A stretch of 64,000 bases of DNA from positions 50,391 to 114,390 of the forward strand of contig CAMPET010000046.1 of the NCBI GenBank assembly GCA_946803715.1, in the 5' to 3' direction. Of the stretch, positions 20,801 through 31,200 are shown piece by piece. A model generated the notes under the pieces. The model was not told where the DNA came from. It saw only the letters and a list, made by a program, of their open reading frames with translations, and searched no databases. The stretch comes from Beroe ovata (taxonomy: Eukaryota > Ctenophora > Nuda > Beroida > Beroidae). The translations under genes were made by a program, and so were the position numbers. Within the stretch, counting starts at the first letter, position 1; each line of letters starts with the position of its first letter.

Positions 20801-23800
20801 CCAGCAGTTTAGATTGGAGTAGCTGAGTGTCATGCTGTCCATTTCCTCCTCCCTTCCAGTGGAGTGCTTGTGCCGCGCACTCGACTCAACCTCCTTGTAC
20901 ACTAGGTAGAGGAGAGTACAGAGGGTTGAGAGTTTCATGATCAGTGATCGGACCATGGTCACGATAACACGGTTACTCTCCAATCGGTATAGCTCCATGT
21001 AGCCCAGCAGTTTGAAGAATGACGGGTAGATGGTGTTACTCACAGCTATGATAACAGATGGAGCGTACTGGACCCATAACTCCTGGAGTTTTGAAAATAC
21101 CATGGACGTTTCATCTTCCGTGGACTGCAGAGCGCATGTGGTGGCTACAGTGGTGTTCAGCAAGCCGCCATACGTGATGAGAACGTAGAAAAACGCCGCC
21201 ATAGCCGCGAGGTAGACCGTGTTTGTCACCAGTCGCCATATCGCTATACAGACATTCTGTTCGGGGGATCGTCGCTTAGCAAACTGGGCATCCTTGGCAA
21301 GTTGCTCTTTCAAACTCTTGGTAAGAGTAGCTCGAGTCAACTCCGCCCTCGAGTCACTCTTGATATGGTAGTCCCAACCCATGAAAATGATGTCGGAGTA
21401 GGGCTTGTACTCCACTGTTTCAACAGCTGATCGATTGAAAAGAGTCGACACATTACTACTGATAACTACAATAGAGATGATGAAGTAGGCCAGAATCACG
21501 GCAAGGTAGGCGTAGGAGAGGTTGAGGTGGCCTGCTGATCCAGGTGGATACCACCCTATGAAGACTGGTGTGGCCTCCATCCAGCCGGTACCAGTGAAAA
21601 ACTGGAGCACTGAGTTGAAGTTCTGCGCGTCCCTGCTCTCCCCCGGTATTATATCAGTGTTGTAGCACGTGGAGTTCATGTTGTACAGAGTGTCAACATC
21701 ACTTGTTCTCTTGAGGTAAACACCTGGTACCACAATCAGTCCTAATCCCAGTACCATGCATACCAGGTTGATCTTCAACAACCACACCATCGCTTTGAAA
21801 TAGGTCGACACGTGAGAGCCTAGGTACCCCTCTATCTGACTGATAGGGTTGCCCCAGATACTACAAGTGCACGTGCATGAGCACGCCGCGCGCAGCCACC
21901 ACACTACAGACTCCCAGCAGGAGGTGAGGTAGGAAGTGATCGAGCCCCGGATACAGAACGCGGCACGGTGGCAGCAGGACCACGCCGCTCGCCGGTGACG
22001 GCGCTCCATCTCCTTCTCCTCCCTCAGCTCTGTCAGCCGCTCCGATAGTGGCTTCTTCCTCCGGTTTAGGGTGGAGGGGTTAGATCGGCGGCTAGGGAGG
22101 GCTCTGTTCGCCTCGAGGCGCCGGATTGTCTGTTCTGCAGGGTTCTCATAGGGCGGCGTCTCTTGTGAGATAGTGTCGGGTTGGGTGAGGCGGTAAACCT
22201 CGCCTATTTCCTCGTAGTCTGACATACTATCGAGCTGGGAACGGGAATAATTCAAAGTCCAGGGATTGCAGGGATTAAAATAGGGATTGCATCGATGGCA
22301 GTGACCACGATGTATCAAGTGTAGAGACTGCAGTAAGGAAATATACGCTACAAACGAAGGAAATGTATTCTATTATGCACAGAAAAACGAAATGTACACT
22401 ATACAAAGACGTAAGGTCATGTAAAGCGACACTGTTGTTCAAGACATTTAAATCTAATTAGATCCCGGAATGCTGTACAGTGTACAGAATGCATTATGAT
22501 GTATGATGTACATTGTACAAAACAAGTCTTCGATCGCCGAAGACTAATATTGCTTCACAACGTATAACGATTAGGTATAATCGCATGCATCTGCATAAAT
22601 TCTGAATTATCCATTTAGGGTGAAGGCACTCTATAGAAGTTAAATGGTTTTAAATTACGCAATTTTGTAAGTCATTCATTAAAATAACCTAGATGTTGCT
22701 CATGTGTAACGGAGAATGTTCTAGAAATAGTGTAATGTTACCACGAACACCTGCTTGGAAAATGTGTGCAAGGACGGATTCGTTAATACTCGGTCAAGCA
22801 CGCGAAATTGCGCAATGTACATTGTACACGATGTATGGAAATTGTACATTCAGCAACGTCAAACCCGCAAAGTAGGATACGCCCTTGAAATATAGTGTTG
22901 ATATCTCCCACTTCTTTAGTTATCTCAGAGTGGGTTCTGTATACACAGCTAAAACATGGTGTACATATTACCATCTAATTAGTGTATTTGGTGTGTATAC
23001 CATCTAATTAGTGTATTTAGTGTACATCATCTGAAGTCTGCACACTTCACATTGTACAAAAGCAACGGTTTAACAAAGTTTACTACTAAGAGCAAGCATT
23101 CGAACAGCAAACTTGTTATCATGATAAACAGACCGTTTTACGTAACATGATGTACACTGTGAGATACGTGAGATATGCTCTAGAACCGGAAGTGACAAAT
23201 TATGACTCAATCACACATCACAAGTTTGTAATATCTGTCATCACTTCAAACCCACATACACTGCCACGATAGTATAATCCTTGGTCTTACACCTCTTTAT
23301 ATTAAAACCACTTTGCGGCAACATCACTCCACTTTTAACCACTCTTGCCTTGACGTAACTTAATATACATATGTCATATACTCTGCTCGTCTTGACACCA
23401 TTTTACCCCCAGATCAACCCTAAATAAGAAAGTGAGGAACGCCCAGTTGGCTCAGTACAATTTCATTTTTGTGGTCGGAGAAAAAGAGAAGAACTCAGGT
23501 GAGTTGAAGTGGTGTCAGTCGTTACAAGATTGTGTCAACCGATACTGAATGTTGTCAGTTGAGTCACTTGAGCGTTTTACTATCAAGATGACTGTCATCT
23601 TAAATTGAATTTCCCCCTGTTTTAAGGAACATTATCAAAACCCTTATGTTTTCTTAGAATTTTAAGATTAAATCCTTATCAGTTCAAATCCAGGATAGTG
23701 GATACATTTTTATCAATTTCCGTGACATGTAACATGACCCAAGGGTAGGAATGCATATTGCATAAAGTTTATGACACGTATGCGTAGTGCACTAGAGCCA

Positions 23801-24771
23801 CTAGTGCACCATTCCTCAGCATTAAAATTTTGTCCACTTGCATTTAACAGTTGCTACGTTACGGAAATTCAATGATGCAGTTGCTTTTATTGTGATCGTT
23901 TTTAAATAGATTTTGACAAATTTTGGGACCACCTGCGCTTTTGCTACAACANGAACTCAGGTGAGTTGAAGTGGTGTCAGTCGTTGTAATATGGTGTCAA
24001 CCGATACCGAATGTTGTCACTGTTGAGTCACTTGAGCGTTTTACTATCGAGATGACTGTCATCTTAAATTGAATTTCCCCCTGTTTTGAGGGACATTATC
24101 AAAACCCTTATGTCATCATTTTCATACAATTTTAAGATCCTTATCAGTACAAATGCAGGATACATTTTTATCAATTTCTGTGACATGTTACATGACCTAA
24201 GGGTAGGAATGCATATTGCATAAAGTTTGTGACACGTATGCGTAGTGCACTAGAGCCACTAGTGCACCATTTCTGTCCACTTGCATTTAAGTTTAACAGT
24301 TGCTACGTTACAGAAATTCGATAATGCAGTTGCTTTTATTGTTTTTAAATGAAGTTTTACAAATTTTGGGACCACCTGCGCTTTTGCTACAACAAGTTAA
24401 TATATTTCAGCACAACACCTAATACGATTTAAAGTGTGAGAGGTGTTAAAATTTGATTAAAGTACTATTATTGCCATTCTTATGCTACGCTCTTGTCAAT
24501 AAATTCAGCCTTTCCAATTCTGCGGATAGCCCTACTATTATAAAGTTCTGCGTTGATTTCCAAGTGCAGATAATCCGTGCAATACTCGCACACGTGTGGA
24601 AACGAGCCGCGCACGATTTGGCACGTGTAAACCACGCCGCGCATTGTTTCAGGAAGTGTCAACGTCCGTACAAGAGATAACGTGGTTCACGGAGAATTCT
24701 CGATCGAGGATATCGCCGAGAAACTGGTGAAACTACGGGATAGCAAATCAAACGTAGACAACTTAGAGTAG
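14841..24771 (+). CDS. TARS1: Threonyl-tRNA synthetase, cytosolic
   Basis: Seventeen exons join in phase to 714 residues (human 723): 14841-14878, 14967-15019, 15101-15240, 15329-15439, 15582-15791, 15938-16033, 16112-16270, 16418-16568, 16698-16801, 16928-17014, 17118-17253, 17400-17565, 18458-18694, 19188-19335, 19554-19657, 23413-23498, 24653-24771. A short Lys-rich and Gly-rich leader precedes [17 protein letters not shown] domain ([14 protein letters not shown]) and the second editing/SAD region ([16 protein letters not shown]) follow. The class II catalytic core has [20 protein letters not shown] and its zinc ligands: Cys in MNCPGHCM, His in DDAHIFC and His in IIHRA. The anticodon-binding domain ends the protein ([20 protein letters not shown]). 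It attaches threonine to tRNA-Thr. No mitochondrial presequence is visible. Intron 15 (19658-23412) carries the antisense TMC gene; introns 16 and the 5' flank contain unmerged contig copies. Confidence 0.97.
20057..22225 (-). CDS. Transmembrane channel-like (TMC) protein, intronless, nested in TARS intron 15
   Basis: The start is the ATG at 22225, giving 722 residues; the frame stays open upstream to 22318, but without an ATG. A charged cytosolic N-terminus ([20 protein letters not shown]) precedes about nine to ten hydrophobic segments, the first near [19 protein letters not shown] and the last near [14 protein letters not shown]. The family signature CWET appears in [20 protein letters not shown], followed by a TM and the conserved cytosolic linker. 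A large loop with N-glycosylation sequons (NMNST, NLS) lies after TM1. TMC proteins are anoctamin-like ion channel subunits, and TMC1/2 form the hair-cell mechanotransduction pore; which subfamily this is cannot be told by eye. The whole gene is antisense inside a conserved TARS intron and has no introns of its own, suggesting a retrocopy origin. TTCCCGTTCCCAG lies 9 bases before the ATG. Confidence 0.92.
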   Translation of the reverse strand: MSDYEEIGEVYRLTQPDTISQETPPYENPAEQTIRRLEANRALPSRRSNPSTLNRRKKPLSERLTELREEKEMERRHRRAAWSCCHRAAFCIRGSITSYLTSCWESVVWWLRAACSCTCTCSIWGNPISQIEGYLGSHVSTYFKAMVWLLKINLVCMVLGLGLIVVPGVYLKRTSDVDTLYNMNSTCYNTDIIPGESRDAQNFNSVLQFFTGTGWMEATPVFIGWYPPGSAGHLNLSYAYLAVILAYFIISIVVISSNVSTLFNRSAVETVEYKPYSDIIFMGWDYHIKSDSRAELTRATLTKSLKEQLAKDAQFAKRRSPEQNVCIAIWRLVTNTVYLAAMAAFFYVLITYGGLLNTTVATTCALQSTEDETSMVFSKLQELWVQYAPSVIIAVSNTIYPSFFKLLGYMELYRLESNRVIVTMVRSLIMKLSTLCTLLYLVYKEVESSARHKHSTGREEEMDSMTLSYSNLNCWETHLAAQLYQLWIIHYVVFFAYILIRKILTLIVKKCFGRTLDVFDITEEILDLCYKQMIVWSIFPVAPLMTVFAVLESVVAFYVKRWVALSSHSRTMVLTSHTVNVVNALFLLSLLSIFIFYGVMTGNFAPSPACTPFRGYASFGDLFVEMTASLGEVQTYLIATFQSVTATVIIIVVFSLILYYYKCAGDSKNVKIRLLEERIRMEQRDKAFLLTRICNRAKGSVCHQADEFDIDRVSVDNDDTHL
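22319..23412. other. Remainder of TARS intron 15; no gene seen
   Basis: About 1.1 kb of AT-rich sequence upstream of the TMC gene and inside the TARS intron. It contains many short TGTACA/ACATTGTACA-type inverted motifs (for example near 22460-22520 and 22810-22850) but no coding exon or recognisable RNA gene. It presumably includes the TMC promoter. Confidence 0.5.
23491..24393. repeat. Unmerged contig overlap around N at 23952 in TARS intron 16
   Basis: 23491-23951 and 23953-24393 are divergent copies of the same sequence, beginning with the last bases of TARS exon 16 and its donor. They differ by substitutions and short deletions. The right copy starts inside the exon, so it is a contig end. 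The real intron is about 460 bases shorter than shown. Confidence 0.85.
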
Positions 24772-25067
24772 GAGATGGGAACTGCAGTTGTCACGTGATT
24801 GTCATTCACACCAATTGTTGCTGTGATCACGTGACAGTGCTATCATTAGAGTTTTGCTCTTCTAGATTTGTCATGAAATAATTTATTTTGTGCTAGGTTT
24901 GAAGTTCTTGGACCATGAAAGATCTCATTTAGTGTTTATTTGACATCATATTCTCACATAGACGAATTTTTTTCACTGATTTAATTCCGTTTTCCGATTA
25001 TTGGATACATCACAATTTGAGTTACATTCCAGCATTAGCATTATCGAAGTATTGACAACACTGTAAC

Positions 25068-25848
25068 ATGAAACATCCCCACTTCTCCGTAGCGATGAGT
25101 AGGTGGGTGACTCTGCCCATCTTGCTCCTGCTCATTTTGGATTGGGTGGAATCCACCTGTAAAGATCACGGCTTCACCACAGATCTCAAGTGTTCGTCCT
25201 GTGACAAACTATCTGATCACAACTTGGATACGGAACTCTTCGAGCAGGTATGATGTCGCAGGATTTCACGACATTTCACCGGATTGAATGAATCAGAGGA
25301 TTTGAACCATCTTAATTGTTGCCAATGTCGGGTCTTATTAACCGCCCCCTTTTCAGTGTAAATCATGCTGTGAGAAAGATCAAGTAGAAGAAACTCTGGT
25401 CAAGTTTGCTTCTGCCACCCTAAAGGTCTGCGGGTGAAAATTAGGTCGCTTCCCTCAAATTAAGGTGAGAAATTCATGCATTCACTTGACACCACTTCAA
25501 TCAACATCAAAACATTGACATGTCTCCCTTGATACCACTTTGTTTGACGGCACTTCACTTGACCAGTCAGCACTTTTGCAAAATTACCCCCTAACTCCAA
25601 ATTCCCTCCCCCAGAAATTCGTAAACGACGAAAAATCCAACCCCTCGTTCAACAACCTGAACATCGAATACGCCCGAGGGGCAATGCCCACACTCCTGCT
25701 CAAGAACGAGTCAGGAGAGGTGGAGGAGACACTGGACCTGGAGAAGTGGGATACTGACACCGTGAGGGAGTATCTCACTAAACACCTCCAGGAGGGAGCA
25801 GGTGATGAGGGCGTCAGTGAGACTGAGGTGGGAAACGAGGAATTGTAG
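25068..25848 (+). CDS. SELENOF: Selenoprotein F (SEP15) with in-frame TGA for selenocysteine
   Basis: Three exons (25068-25247, 25357-25464, 25615-25848) encode 173 residues. A hydrophobic signal peptide (to about residue 29) precedes the cysteine-rich domain, with CKDHGF, CSSCDKL and CKSCCEKD, which in the family binds the glycoprotein folding sensor UGGT in the ER. The thioredoxin-like domain follows. Exon 2 contains VCG, then TGA at 25435-25437 (residue 87), then KLGRFPQIK. Human SELENOF has CGU-KLGRFPQ at the same place, so the TGA is selenocysteine and the redox motif is Cys-Gly-Sec. Exon 3 continues with IEYARGAMPTLLLKNESGEV and ends in an acidic extension. A SECIS lies in the 3'UTR at 26176-26237. 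An ordinary gene caller would split this gene at the TGA. The protein assists quality control of ER glycoproteins. Confidence 0.95.
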
Positions 25849-26175
25849 TGTTGATGAAGGAGTAATACCACTGTCAATGTCATGGGACACTGCGAAAGAG
25901 ACATGATAGAGTGTATGCGTTTTTGCATAAAGTTGTGGACTTTTTCCGTTCGATTTCGAAACTTTTTAACTTTTGACCTATTTGATAGGGTAGATGTATT
26001 AAATGATTTACGGAAGTTTTAAGATAAATTTGACACATTCATATCACAGTTTTTCACCTTAAACTATTTCAACAATTTCATTTTATCAGCCTTGAGGGAG
26101 GCGACCGTGGGAGTCTGACCAACTCTTACAATTTCTTCTGACACTTCCAATCTGACCAATTGGGGGTGTTAGAGT

Positions 26176-26237
26176 ACAGTTGTATATGACGATGAGAGGT
26201 GAAACTTTTACAGAGCCTTTTGTTTGATAGCAACTGT
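26176..26237 (+). promoter_or_regulatory. SECIS element of SELENOF
   Basis: The lower stem is ACAGTTG (26176-26182) with CAACTGT (26231-26237). The non-canonical quartet is ATGA at 26186-26189 opposite GA at 26226-26227. The upper stem, rich in G-U pairs, joins GATGAGAGGT (26191-26200) to the stretch ending at 26225. The apical loop holds AAA at 26202-26204, 12 nucleotides after ATGA, which is the spacing SECIS elements require. It lies 338 bases after the stop codon and just upstream of the poly(A) signal, and would recruit SBP2 and the Sec-specific elongation factor. Confidence 0.88.
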
Positions 26238-26261
26238 ATTTCAGATACATATTTCATTTTC

Positions 26262-26267
26262 AATAAA
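26262..26267 (+). terminator. Poly(A) signal AATAAA of SELENOF
   Basis: Canonical AATAAA 25 bases after the SECIS stem and 45 bases before the stop codon of the convergent gene at 26312, so the two transcripts probably overlap or abut at their 3' ends. Confidence 0.7.
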
Positions 26268-26311
26268 TCATGAAACGAGTTGATTTTGTTAAAATTAAGC
26301 TAAGAAATGTC

Positions 26312-27451
26312 TCATGATCTCCATCGACTGTCAACTTGGGTTCCCTCCAGCTTCACTGGGTTACTACACTGAGTAGGGTTCCGTCTCAGCATCCAAAACG
26401 GTTTAGGTTCCCACGCTGAGAACGTCAGTTTGTACTTGGGGTTGCTGTATGTCATGAAACTAGCTTTAGTGACCTGCTGGAGGACGGGGGACGTGATTTC
26501 ATGTCCCAGTAGTTCCGTCCAGTGTCCTTCTGTCCCCATTTTCGTGGCGTTGAGGTACGACTTGTAGTAGTTACTCTTGAGGAAGTTCACCTTCTCTCTG
26601 AGCTCTGTTACATCCTCGATTGTCAGATTATCGGGATGTTTGCTCAATTCTGACAGGGTTAGTCTGGGTAGTTGTACCAAGTCCTTCCTGCGCTCATTGA
26701 GCGACCACGCATGCAGATTGTTCGAATGAGCGATGGTGTTGAAGTGCCTGTCCTTGAGCTGACAGGGGGAGGCGATCTGTGACCACTGTAGTCTGAGTTT
26801 CTTCCTTCTCTTTTCACGGAGCTCGAATGTATCCTGGTTTCTCTCCCCCACAGGCGGATATTCCCCTGGGTATATGGGAGCTTGGAGGAACGGTGATATG
26901 GGCTTGGCAGCGGCCCTGCCACTGGGCGTGGCCGCTCTGTGCTGTGCTGTCATCAACGGTTTGCTACTTTTCACGGCACTGATGTACTGGTTAAGCATGG
27001 TCGGTATCTTTTGTAATGTCCTCTCATACCGTTTCTGTATGTCTGCCGCGGTGTTCCACGTTTTGGAATGTCTCATCACATGTTTGAGTGTTGTCGCTGT
27101 GTTATACTGACTTGCTCGCTGAGCAGAGGATTTCCCACTATTTTCCCGGCAGTGGTTGTACATGAGATACCGTTCCATGGCCACTGCATCGATGAGCAAC
27201 TCATCCATATCAATACTGGGGTCGTCACCGACTAGATTGTACAGCAGAGCTCCAACAAGACCGTCTGTCAGCTGGATATTCAGCATGGACAGGATTTTGT
27301 TCATGATCACAGGACTGGCAGCGAGGTTGACCAGGGTAGATTTGAGAATTGCAGCCTGGTTTGAGGTGAGGTGGAAATTCTCTGACAACAGAGCAATCCC
27401 TTCATCGTCGTAGTGACACTTGATCACCAGGCCTTTGGATTCAGACTCCAT
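26312..27451 (-). CDS. Uncharacterised intronless protein, 379 residues
   Basis: A single open frame of 379 residues with normal codon bias and no family I recognise. The N-terminal 110 residues are predicted helical and hydrophobic-rich (LTSNQAAILKSTLVNLAASP, LVGALLYNLVGDDPSIDMDE). The middle is basic and Pro/Ala-rich (about 165-200). A C-terminal charged half contains EKRRKKLRLQWSQIAS and ends in a segment with YKLTFSAWEPKPFWMLRRNP. No signal peptide or transmembrane segment is evident, so it is probably intracellular. It converges on SELENOF. CTTATCTCTGCAG stands 17 bases before the ATG and looks like a splice acceptor; a four-codon upstream ORF (ATG just after that acceptor) sits in the leader. 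Alternative: a fast-evolving ciliary protein, but I have no motif evidence. Confidence 0.7.
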   Translation of the reverse strand: MESESKGLVIKCHYDDEGIALLSENFHLTSNQAAILKSTLVNLAASPVIMNKILSMLNIQLTDGLVGALLYNLVGDDPSIDMDELLIDAVAMERYLMYNHCRENSGKSSAQRASQYNTATTLKHVMRHSKTWNTAADIQKRYERTLQKIPTMLNQYISAVKSSKPLMTAQHRAATPSGRAAAKPISPFLQAPIYPGEYPPVGERNQDTFELREKRRKKLRLQWSQIASPCQLKDRHFNTIAHSNNLHAWSLNERRKDLVQLPRLTLSELSKHPDNLTIEDVTELREKVNFLKSNYYKSYLNATKMGTEGHWTELLGHEITSPVLQQVTKASFMTYSNPKYKLTFSAWEPKPFWMLRRNPTQCSNPVKLEGTQVDSRWRS

Positions 27452-30400
27452 CTTCAGTTTTCACACATCTGCAGAGATAAGGGGTCGCCTTATTCAACAA
27501 ATCCCTAATGCTTATACATAGAGAAACCTTGTTATAGTATCCCCAATGAAAGACAGTGTTGTTCCTTCTCTAAGCTTACCTTAGAGTCAGAGGGTCATTG
27601 CGAAAATTTCATAAAATCACATTGACACGAATGGTGCGTAGAGATAAGACAAAATGATCACAATGCACGTGCATCGGGTCATTGTATCATAGCAACAGGA
27701 GCTACAAAATGGCATTGCCGCTTTGGAATGAAAATTTGCCTGCCAAGTTTTTCTTTACGATGCTATGAGTCTTGTGTCTGCCATTTTGCCACTTTTTGAG
27801 TCGGTCACACAAAATTTGTCCACGCGCGCGCACAAAATTCCTGAAAAGCGCTAAAAGCAAATGTAACATCATGAATTGTCGCCGCGCCTTCCAAAACATA
27901 CCTTCCTCGGCCAACGTTTGCCACTTTCAGATCCGAGGAATCCATCCTTTCGCTCTCCATTTCTTCCACCATTGCGAAGTCGAAGAATCAATGAGTCTTA
28001 TACAGCAACAGGGGTAGGATATAAGCATTAATAGCCAGCAAAGATCGTACGTATAAGTAACTTCTGATAACTCAAGTTAGATATCTCTAAATTATCGCTT
28101 CCAAAGTCCAAACATGTGAATTGATGACTCAATACACTTGTGCGTTCATTCGCCTATTTCCTGTTATTTTCCAACTCATTTCACACTAGGACCTACATAG
28201 TACGGCTGATAAGAAGCTAGTAATGAAATTACAACAGAATGAAAACAAGACAAATGACGTGTTAGGGCTCGGTATCTTACAGGCTTCACCTTGAAAACAA
28301 GGTGCTATATAAGCAGATTTAAATGAGCTTCTTTTCAATTCATTCTGTACCTAGGCACAACTTTCTCGAACCAAATTAACCAGGGTTCATGGTAAAACAG
28401 AGTATACGTCCTTCAGTATACAACTGAAATTGGGGAATTTTGTATTTTGGAATGAGATTCTAAGTCAGGAAGTCTAGCACTATAGTCTAGCACTATAGTT
28501 GAACACGCTTATATCTCACCACATTCCAGTGGAAAGTGCAAAGTTTAGCTTGACCTCTACGGCTAATAACATATATACACACACCCACACCCTTATCATT
28601 TTACCTGTTGCATGTGGCAAAAATTCCAAAATTCTGCTTTGTCATACAAGCACAACTTAACAATTACCTAATTTATTAAAAGTTCAAGGCGGTGCCATAC
28701 ATTTACATTAATTCTCAGAGAAACGTACAGTTACCCTAACACGCTGGCACACACTCACACTCAATTTGTCAAAACCAAGTATTGTAGCTATGGTCAGGAC
28801 CCTAAAATACGCCTCCGAGATGCCTAGTTTCTGAACAAAGTACTCAATCATGTGAACAGATGATTTTATCAGGGATGATTTCGTGCCACTCCATCACTCC
28901 CTCACTGATCACACACACTCTGATCACACACACTCTGATCACACTCTCTTTTCACTATTTTAATTGAATTCAGGTCACGTGACTTGCAGTAGTGCTTGAC
29001 TTTTCCTGGAACGGCCTTGCACGAGAGAATAACAAAGCGGTCTCTATGACTGACCGTCTCAAAACAGAGTTTAAAATAGCTCACTACGAAATAGCTTGTA
29101 GTAGCTTGCGGGGTTGCGTCATTATTTACAGATACTGAGATTTTTGAATCGAAGTGGAGAAAACTTAGAAATTCCTGGGTTTGAGAATATTATATCTTCC
29201 CAATCGATAAGTATTTCATAGATGACTCTCGCCCAAGTCTTTAGACACGCCTATTGATCTCTTGTCTGAAGTTCTCGATAATGAATACACTGACAACTCA
29301 TAAGTATCAAGTGTCAGCATTAACATTCATAATGATTGTGATAATGGTCGTTATGAAATTCAATATTGAGTGGTAAATCGACTTCATGGTTCATGAAAGA
29401 GTCGGAACTGATTATTAGGGAATTTCCAATAGACAAAATACAAGAATAGCATCTGTTAATATTAGAAAGTGAAATGGTGACCCCTTTCCAATCCTTGAGT
29501 CCGTTTTGGACAGATTCCAATGATTCCAACGATTTTGTAAACAAACGTCAACCGCACCAGAATGGTAGAAAGCAGCAGCTCATTTGTCAATGATATTATG
29601 CTGATACAGAGATGCATAAACTGGAATTTTCATAAAATGAGGATCAATGAGCCATGTTTGAAAACGATTTTGCATGCTATAGACCGTGTTCCCATATTTC
29701 TCGGTTGAACAGTTGAACACAGAATGGGCAAACTGTATCCCGTGACACGTCTGTATCAATCTGTCACTTTGACCGACGACCCCTTTCTGTAATCATGTTC
29801 TATTGGATAGTCATCACAGGGATGAGGACTATCAGACGAAATTTGTCACAGCTTCCGTCGATATATTTGATTGATTTTTCTTTATCCTACAATTATTCCT
29901 GATGATATTCATTCCCAATCAGCAGGAATTCCACATGAACGCCTGTCGTTGACCGGGAAATTGAATAGATCATGTCAGCCATGCACACTAGACAAATTGT
30001 CAAAATCATTCACTTCCACGAGGTAACCAGTAAACTGTCAACTCCCCCTTTCCAGCCAATGAAATCATCTGATTGTGATCACGTGACAAGCTCACAGCTC
30101 GGTATGTGTCTAATCCCCCTCCTTAATCCACAATTTGTCACTTCTTGCTACACGACCCCACGTAGACATTATCATTGCTACAAGTGTCCCTTGTGTGGAT
30201 CATAGCTCTATAATTAAATACAAATCCATAGTTACAATATAACCCCTTTCTCTCATTGCATCTTTGCTTAGAATTCGACCACGTGACACATGCTCAGCCA
30301 ATGGGAGCGCGAGTTTGTAATTGAATAGAATTAAATTCAAGGTGTCTGCGCGAGTGTGTGTCAAGCACGAAAGTCCGATCAAAGGAGAAAGATCAAGCAA

Positions 30401-31176
30401 GTCATAGATCACGTGACTTGATGATACAAACAGAATCAGGAACAAGCCCAAACTGAGATATTCCAACAAACCGCAACATCTGGTCTATCATGATGACGTC
30501 ATTTGAAGAGGGAACGCCACACCTGTCATGGCAGTCATGTTCTGACCGCGTTACCTTCAACTCATGATCCTTGAAAATCATGATTCTTAAATTCACGATT
30601 TCTCATCCACAAGAGTCACCACATTGTTTCCACATCCCGTGATTATGGGAGAAGAGAGAATGTGACTCTACATCTTTTCACACGTTATTATATAAACCTA
30701 ACCGGTGTGGACCCTGATCATCATAACAACCTGCTATGAATATATTATTATTATTCTAGATCGTGGGAAACGTCTATAAACCCTGCCCTCTGCCTCCCAG
30801 TCCTAAAGTGTCAGGGGTTTGGGAATCACTCCAAACATCACCCCTCCAGCTCCGACGACTTTTATCGAGGCATTTTTACCCCATCATAGTCTGACTTCTG
30901 AACGTGCCAGTTACGAATAACTCACTGTGTCCATTACCAGAGTACCTACTGCCTACCGGACGGCCAATTTCTCTCAGAAAACGCCCTCTAGCTGCCCGCC
31001 TTGATTTATGTTATCGAGATTCAAATTGTAGAAGAAGTGTAGTTGAGATACAATAACATCTGTCGGTATATATAACAGATCTCCCGTCTACACCTCTCCC
31101 CCTCTCTCTGGCCTATGTGTATCAGGTACCAGTTACTACCATTATACTAACCACCATTAATACCTACTAATCCAAG

Positions 31177-31200
31177 AGTGTGTGTGTGTGTGTGTGTGTG
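31177..31200. repeat. (GT)n microsatellite
   Basis: Twelve uninterrupted GT units in intergenic DNA. Confidence 0.95.

Noticed and set aside
23675-23700. TTCAAATCC resembling a tRNA T-arm
   Set aside because: No matching acceptor stem, D-arm or anticodon arm around it.
25435-25437. TGA in SELENOF exon 2 as a nonsense mutation or pseudogene
   Set aside because: Its position matches the conserved selenocysteine, downstream frame is conserved, and a SECIS follows.
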